Positions 60,051 to 64,000 of a DNA stretch of 64,000 nt are shown piece after piece. Source of the DNA: ZC4RG29 sp035304385 (GTDB lineage: Bacteria; Bacteroidota; Bacteroidia; Cytophagales; Cyclobacteriaceae); NCBI GenBank assembly GCA_035304385.1, contig DATGQD010000057.1, positions 56,849-120,848 on the forward strand. Direction: 5' to 3'. The translations under genes and the position numbers were made by a program. The notes beneath the pieces were generated by a model. That model ran no database searches, was not told the DNA's origin, and was given only the letters and a program-made list of their open reading frames with translations. Positions within the stretch are counted from its first letter, which is position 1; each line of letters begins with the position of its first letter.

Positions 60051-60072
60051 CCCACCGGTTCCCGCCGGTGGG
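60051..60072. terminator. Likely intrinsic terminator
   Basis: CCCACCGG and CCGGTGGG form an 8-bp stem with a 6-nt loop, followed by a T-rich run on the plus strand and a shorter one on the minus strand. It sits between the phosphatase and DUF6588 genes, both leftward, and could end the DUF6588 transcript. Confidence 0.7.
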
Positions 60073-60107
60073 CTTTCTTATTTTGGGGAGTGCGGAAGAC
60101 CCGAAGG

Positions 60108-60179
60108 GATTTTCGATTGATGATTTTCGATTTATGATTATCGATTTGACAATTATCGATTTGGGGATTATCGATTTGG
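60108..60179. repeat. Degenerate tandem repeat, 5 x 14-15 bp
   Basis: Units GATTTTCGATTGAT, GATTTTCGATTTAT, GATTATCGATTTGA, CAATTATCGATTTGG and GGATTATCGATTTGG follow each other and stop right at the end of the DUF6588 gene. Confidence 0.8.
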
Positions 60180-61286
60180 CTACTGACGCTTACGGCGTAC
60201 TTTCACTTCCTTACCATTCTCCGCTTCTTTCGTCTCGCGGTCCCAGCTGTAAGCAATACCTAGGGTCACGCCGCTGCGCCCCTGGTAGGAATAGTCTCCG
60301 AAGAGGCATATGTGTCCGAACTGGAGTTGGCCGCCGACGGTGACACGCATGCTGTTCTCACGGAAAGAAAGATTGAGAGGATCGATGAGAACTACCTCGT
60401 CGTCCGTCTCGTCGCCATAGATCACATAACTGCCCATTACATCTGCTGTCGACCGCGACGTGTTGTAGCCGATACCACCATAGAAGGTGATTGTCTTGAT
60501 TTGTTTTGAGAAGAGCGCCTGCACAAGAAACGCATGCACTTTAAAAATAGTCTCCTGGGGCTGCGTGTCACCTGCCCGTCGGGGGATGTCGCCAATCGAC
60601 GTCCTGATTTCACCTGCCACCCGGGTGTATCCTGCAAAAAGGGAAAGGTCGAAAGCTTTTTCGTCCCATGCGCGAATATGTTGCTTGATGTCGTGCTGAA
60701 ACCCTAACCCTACCAGTCCGGCGCGGGTAACAGATCCCAGTCCTACCGTCGGCATAAACCGAAGTTTAGCGTCCGTTTTTTTTCCGATACCTACCGAAGC
60801 CTGAAACATGGGGACCGTCATGCCTTGCACCAGCCACCGGTTTGCAAAGTCCATACCTTCCGCCCCCTCGAAGTTGATAGTCTCGGGACCGCCAGGCGTA
60901 CTGATCGTGCTTTCATAGGTGGTCTGCGTTTCACGCCCTATCATCGTTGGTGCATAACCGTTCCCCCCAACCAGAACGGTGTTGTTCAGATCGAGCTGAT
61001 CCGGCCGGAAGGTCAATGCCGACGAGGGAAAGAAAACACCTGTAGCCGTTATGGATATATCGAAACCCAGACGATCGTGGGTACGCGCGGTATGATACCA
61101 TCCTCCGTTGACACCATAGGTAAAGCCTTCCATCACCGGGTGAATGAAGGCACTGGTAAGCTTACCTCCATCCGGGGCACCGGCCTGAAGGAACCTGATA
61201 AATTGGTTTGCCTGCGCAGCGGCATCATAGGCCAAAGCGAAGAGGAGAGACAAGACAGGCAAAAGGCGGAGGTAAAAAAATCTCAT
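60180..61286 (-). CDS. DUF6588-type outer-membrane protein
   Basis: The 368-residue protein has a signal peptide (about 1-25, ending AYDAAAQ) and a barrel-like beta pattern from about residue 45 to 350 with alternating aromatic strands. Parts recalled from the DUF6588 family are LTSAFIHPVMEGFTYGVNGGWYHTA (in parts), APTMIG near residue 115, and the later IKTITFYGGIGYNTSRST. It ends basic (KEVKVRRKRQ). It is an outer-membrane protein of unknown role. Divergent from waaA. Confidence 0.78.
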   Translation of the reverse strand: MRFFYLRLLPVLSLLFALAYDAAAQANQFIRFLQAGAPDGGKLTSAFIHPVMEGFTYGVNGGWYHTARTHDRLGFDISITATGVFFPSSALTFRPDQLDLNNTVLVGGNGYAPTMIGRETQTTYESTISTPGGPETINFEGAEGMDFANRWLVQGMTVPMFQASVGIGKKTDAKLRFMPTVGLGSVTRAGLVGLGFQHDIKQHIRAWDEKAFDLSLFAGYTRVAGEIRTSIGDIPRRAGDTQPQETIFKVHAFLVQALFSKQIKTITFYGGIGYNTSRSTADVMGSYVIYGDETDDEVVLIDPLNLSFRENSMRVTVGGQLQFGHICLFGDYSYQGRSGVTLGIAYSWDRETKEAENGKEVKVRRKRQ

Positions 61287-61322
61287 AACGGACTAACGGT
61301 TAGCTAGTGCCAATTTACGGCA

Positions 61323-61355
61323 TTGGGTAGGTATTTGAAACCTTGTGTACCTTTA
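61323..61355 (+). promoter_or_regulatory. Probable promoter of waaA-rsgA
   Basis: TTG at 61323-61325 and TACCTTTA at 61348-61355 match the -33/-7 consensus at all but the last position of the -7 box, with 22 bp between them. The start codon is 20 bp further on. Confidence 0.5.
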
Positions 61356-61374
61356 AAGCGATTTAGGTTCTTAC

Positions 61375-62628
61375 ATGGGGTTTCTGTACGATTGTTTCAT
61401 CCTCACCTACCGAATGCTTTCCCGGGTGTTTGCCCTTTTTAGTCCGAAAGCGCGGCTGTTTGTGGCAGGGCGCGAGGGGTTGTTCCATCGGCTATCGAAA
61501 GCGCTTGAAGGACGTAGCAAACCCGTGATCTGGTTTCACTGCGCCTCTCTGGGGGAGTTTGAACAGGGGCGCCCGCTGATTGCCGGCATTCGCGAGTCGC
61601 ACCCCGGCCACCTTATCCTGTTAACGTTCTTTTCGCCTTCCGGCTATGAAAGGCAGAAGGATTATGATAAAGCGGACATCATTTCTTACATCCCCCTGGA
61701 TACACGTTCCAACGCCCGTCGCTTTGTTTCGCTGGCAAAGCCCGTCCTGGCGGTGTTTGTTAAATACGAGTTCTGGCATCATCATATTGCGGAGCTGGCA
61801 CGTCAGCGTGTGCCTTTGGTTTCGGTGTCGGCCATCTTCCGGCCGGACCAAATTTTCTTTAAGTCGTACGCCGGCTTTTATCGCCGCATCCTTCAGCGGT
61901 TTACGCATTTATTCGTACAGAACGAGGAGTCGATAGCCCTTCTTCAAAGCATCGGCATTACACAATGCACGAGATCGGGTGACACCCGGTTTGATCGTGT
62001 GTTTGAAATTGTGAAAGGGGCCGAAGAGATACCGGTGGCCCGTATGTTCAAGGGATCGTCGAAGACGATGGTTGTCGGGAGTTGCTGGCCTGACGACATG
62101 GACGTACTTACTCCTTTTATAAACAATAAGGCGGCTACTGGAGAGTTAAAGTTCATCCTGGCGCCGCATGAGATCAGTGAGACCTTCATTCAGCGCATAA
62201 TCGCCTCGCTGAACGTTCCGGCGGTTCGGTTCTCTGAGGCTTTGAATGCCGATCTCGAATCTTGTCGTGTCCTCATTATAGACAACATCGGTATGCTGTC
62301 CAGGCTGTATCGCTACGGCGAGTTTGCCTTTATTGGAGGCGCCTTCGGGGATGGCCTCCACAATGTACTGGAAGCGGCGTGTTATGGTTTGCCGGTATTT
62401 TTCGGCAATCGTAACTATCGCAAATTTGCCGAAGCCGTTGAGCTCATCCACCGTGGCGCGGCGTTTGCGGTGGCGGACTACCCCGAACTCCTTGCCCGTT
62501 ATGAGGCGCTGCGGCCGGAGGACGACTACCGCAAGGTTACGGGGATAGCGGAAGCTTACGTGCACGAAAATTTGGGGGCGACAACGATCATTTTGCAATA
62601 TCTGAACGCAATGCTCAGCAAGGTATGA
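61375..62628 (+). CDS. waaA: 3-deoxy-D-manno-octulosonic acid (Kdo) transferase
   Basis: The 417-residue glycosyltransferase adds Kdo to lipid IVA at the inner membrane. It has an N-terminal hydrophobic anchor (about 1-25), the WaaA motif WFHCASLGEFEQGRPL (catalytic Glu), VFVKYEFWHH, the donor-site segments SVSAIFRPDQIFFK, GDTRFDR and SCWPDDM, and FIGGAFGDGLHNVLEAACYGLPV. Length is normal. Overlaps rsgA by 4 bp; this unusual pairing of LPS synthesis with ribosome assembly is likely just transcriptional. Confidence 0.94.
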   Translation: MGFLYDCFILTYRMLSRVFALFSPKARLFVAGREGLFHRLSKALEGRSKPVIWFHCASLGEFEQGRPLIAGIRESHPGHLILLTFFSPSGYERQKDYDKADIISYIPLDTRSNARRFVSLAKPVLAVFVKYEFWHHHIAELARQRVPLVSVSAIFRPDQIFFKSYAGFYRRILQRFTHLFVQNEESIALLQSIGITQCTRSGDTRFDRVFEIVKGAEEIPVARMFKGSSKTMVVGSCWPDDMDVLTPFINNKAATGELKFILAPHEISETFIQRIIASLNVPAVRFSEALNADLESCRVLIIDNIGMLSRLYRYGEFAFIGGAFGDGLHNVLEAACYGLPVFFGNRNYRKFAEAVELIHRGAAFAVADYPELLARYEALRPEDDYRKVTGIAEAYVHENLGATTIILQYLNAMLSKV

Positions 62629-63533
62629 AAGGCACCGTGATGCGCTCGACAGGGTCATGGTATGATGTCCGTGGAGAGGATGGCAATGACTATGCCTGCC
62701 GCGTCCGGGGAAGGATACGGCTTGAAGGCATCAAGGAAACGAACCCGGTAGCGGTGGGCGATCGCGTTGAATTCGACGAGGGGGATAACACGATCACGGC
62801 AATCCTTCCCCGCAACAATCACATCCTCCGCGCGGCCATAAAAAAGAGCGGGTATTCCAATGTGTTGGCAGCCAACGTAGACCAGGTGATGATCATTGCC
62901 ACCCTGGCGTTTCCACGTACGTCGCTGGGATTCATCGACCGCGTAACAGTAGCGGCCGAGGCATTCCGGATCCCTCAGCTGATTGTTTTCAACAAAGCCG
63001 ACATGTTGGACGACGAAGGGCGTGAAAGGCTCGCCGAGTATATGGGAATTTACACGCCTATTGGTATCAGGTGCTTCTCGCTTTCCGCCCTTCATGATGA
63101 TATCGATGCGCTGATGGAGTTACTAAAGGGAAAGGTCACCCTGTTCACCGGCCACTCCGGTGTGGGCAAGTCGACCCTTTTGAACCGCATTGCTCCCGAT
63201 ATTGGTCAGAAGACCGGCGAGGTATCAACTTTTTCCGGAAAGGGTATTCACACGACAACCTTCGCAGAGATGTTCGAAGTGGGTCCGGATACCTTCGTCA
63301 TTGACACGCCCGGCATTCGGGAGTGGGGGCTTGTGGACATGACGCCGGAGGAAATCTCTGATTACTTTCCGGAGATGCGTGAGCGTCGTCTTGACTGCCG
63401 TTTTGGCCCCCGCTGCATTCATGTTCACGAACCCGCCTGCGCGATCCGCGCCGCCGTTGATAGCGGCGACATTGCCCCGAGCCGGTATGATAGTTATGTG
63501 AGTATGGCGACGGGGGAAGATAGGAAGAAGTAG
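62625..63533 (+). CDS. rsgA: Small-subunit ribosome maturation GTPase RsgA
   Basis: The 302-residue circularly permuted GTPase assists 30S maturation. An N-terminal OB-fold (about 1-65) is followed by G4 NKADML, G5-like LSALHDD, G1 GHSGVGKSTLLN, G2 with THTT-like HTTT and G3 DTPGIREWGL. The C-terminal zinc knuckle has the Cys/His pattern of CRFGPRCIHVHEPACAI. Nothing is missing. Its ATG overlaps the waaA stop by 4 bp. Confidence 0.96.
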   Translation: MKGTVMRSTGSWYDVRGEDGNDYACRVRGRIRLEGIKETNPVAVGDRVEFDEGDNTITAILPRNNHILRAAIKKSGYSNVLAANVDQVMIIATLAFPRTSLGFIDRVTVAAEAFRIPQLIVFNKADMLDDEGRERLAEYMGIYTPIGIRCFSLSALHDDIDALMELLKGKVTLFTGHSGVGKSTLLNRIAPDIGQKTGEVSTFSGKGIHTTTFAEMFEVGPDTFVIDTPGIREWGLVDMTPEEISDYFPEMRERRLDCRFGPRCIHVHEPACAIRAAVDSGDIAPSRYDSYVSMATGEDRKK

Positions 63534-63567
63534 GCAGAGGCAGTCGCAGAGGCAGAGGCAGGGGCGG
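63533..63567. repeat. Short AGAGGC-type tandem repeat
   Basis: Imperfect 6-bp units (GGCAGA, GGCAGT, CGCAGA, GGCAGA, GGCAGG) follow the rsgA stop directly. Confidence 0.7.
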
Positions 63568-63585
63568 AGAATCAGTAATCGGAAC

Positions 63586-64000
63586 TTAGTAAGCCTTCGG
63601 TTCGATGTTCCGTCTTCGGAATTCAAATTCAAAAGTAAACCGGAACGTCACCTTGTTAAAATCGAAGTTCCTGGACACATCAAGGAAATCGTAGAGCATC
63701 TCGGTATTGCCTCGGAGTCGCCGACCCAGTCTGTAGGATTTCATAATGCCAACGTACGCCATAGGCACCCACAGCGGTTCGCCGGTATCTTGCAGCCCTG
63801 CTTTGCGCGAATGCCATGCAGGGATGGTAGTCTTTAAGGCATCAACTTCAAGATGAGCGAATAGGCCATTGAAAATCCGATAGTTTCCGAAGGCTCTGTA
63901 TCCGTATGCTCTGTCATGGCGCGACAACTCAAAATGCTGCACGTCTACCGCTACGCGATACGTTACGCCGGCACATGCCCTGAAACGGTCGGAGAACTTG
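63586..64000 (-). CDS. Partial gene, probable beta-barrel protein (C-terminal part)
   Basis: The frame stays open to the right window edge, so the 5' part is missing; 137 residues are visible with no start that must be used. Strands alternate with aromatic and basic residues (VTYRVAVDVQHFELSRHDRAY, in parts; WVPMAYVGIMKSYRLGRRL; VTFRFTFEFEFRRR). This is the pattern of a barrel-forming outer-membrane protein. No family named. Confidence 0.6.
   Translation of the reverse strand, partial: KFSDRFRACAGVTYRVAVDVQHFELSRHDRAYGYRAFGNYRIFNGLFAHLEVDALKTTIPAWHSRKAGLQDTGEPLWVPMAYVGIMKSYRLGRRLRGNTEMLYDFLDVSRNFDFNKVTFRFTFEFEFRRRNIEPKAY

Overview
The window looks like a chromosomal segment of a Bacteroidota bacterium, probably a Cytophagales relative. 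Supporting signs are promoters of the TTG-N19/20-TAnnTTTG type, almost no Shine-Dalgarno sequences, a DUF3078 outer-membrane protein, a carboxypeptidase-like-domain/OMP beta-barrel receptor, a sensor kinase with periplasmic TPRs and an AraC-TM-TPR regulator. No insertion sequence, prophage or CRISPR array was seen.

Layout. 0-3 kb: small heat-shock protein, DUF3078 barrel, GAPDH. 2.9-7.9 kb: a tight seven-gene operon read leftward: RIC/ScdA Fe-S repair protein, DUF59 Fe-S assembly protein, an NsrR-like Rrf2 regulator, an atypical cbb3-like heme-copper oxidase subunit I, a CcoO-cytochrome c fusion, and two small membrane proteins. 8-16 kb: MORN protein, flavin reductase, ECF sigma factor, tRNA-Asn, a membrane protein/winged-helix/CreD cluster with two copies of one operator, and pruA. 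16-19 kb: HAD phosphatase, ArsR regulator, GIY-YIG protein, and a tRNA-Pro with anticodon AGG beside a tandem duplication. 19.4-24.3 kb: a NorB-family enzyme, a second NsrR-like regulator and an unrecognised 616-residue protein. 24-40 kb: a stress-type gene collection (baeRF3-like, SDR, DUF6496, DUF2383, DUF1328, DUF892, split LigD polymerase and phosphoesterase) interleaved with a histidine-kinase/response-regulator cluster. 40-64 kb: Tat-exported DsrE-like protein, OMP receptor, AraC-TPR regulator, adenylate cyclase, DJ-1/AraC regulator, MFS permease, PQQ dehydrogenase with an internal cytochrome c, aspartoacylase/sialidase pair, TPR histidine kinase, LMW phosphatase, waaA and rsgA.

Main result. 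The NorB-family protein at 19422-21782 is not an ordinary quinol-dependent NO reductase. Aligned from memory to Geobacillus qNOR it has His560->Asn (FeB ligand), Glu581->Gln, Glu332->Gly and Asp746->Gly (quinol site). That resembles the pattern of putative nitric oxide dismutases (Nod), which turn 2 NO into N2 + O2. Its regulator is a clear paralogue of the regulator in the cbb3-like oxidase/RIC operon 12 kb away, with identically placed cysteines. A possible reading is an NO-responsive module: one operon makes O2 from NO, the other repairs Fe-S damage and may consume the O2. This is inference and needs phylogeny and biochemistry.

Non-coding DNA holds seven copies of a GGACGCAC...GTGCGTCC palindrome, several short tandem arrays, and a truncated GxxExxY gene between inverted CTATGTG-type repeats.
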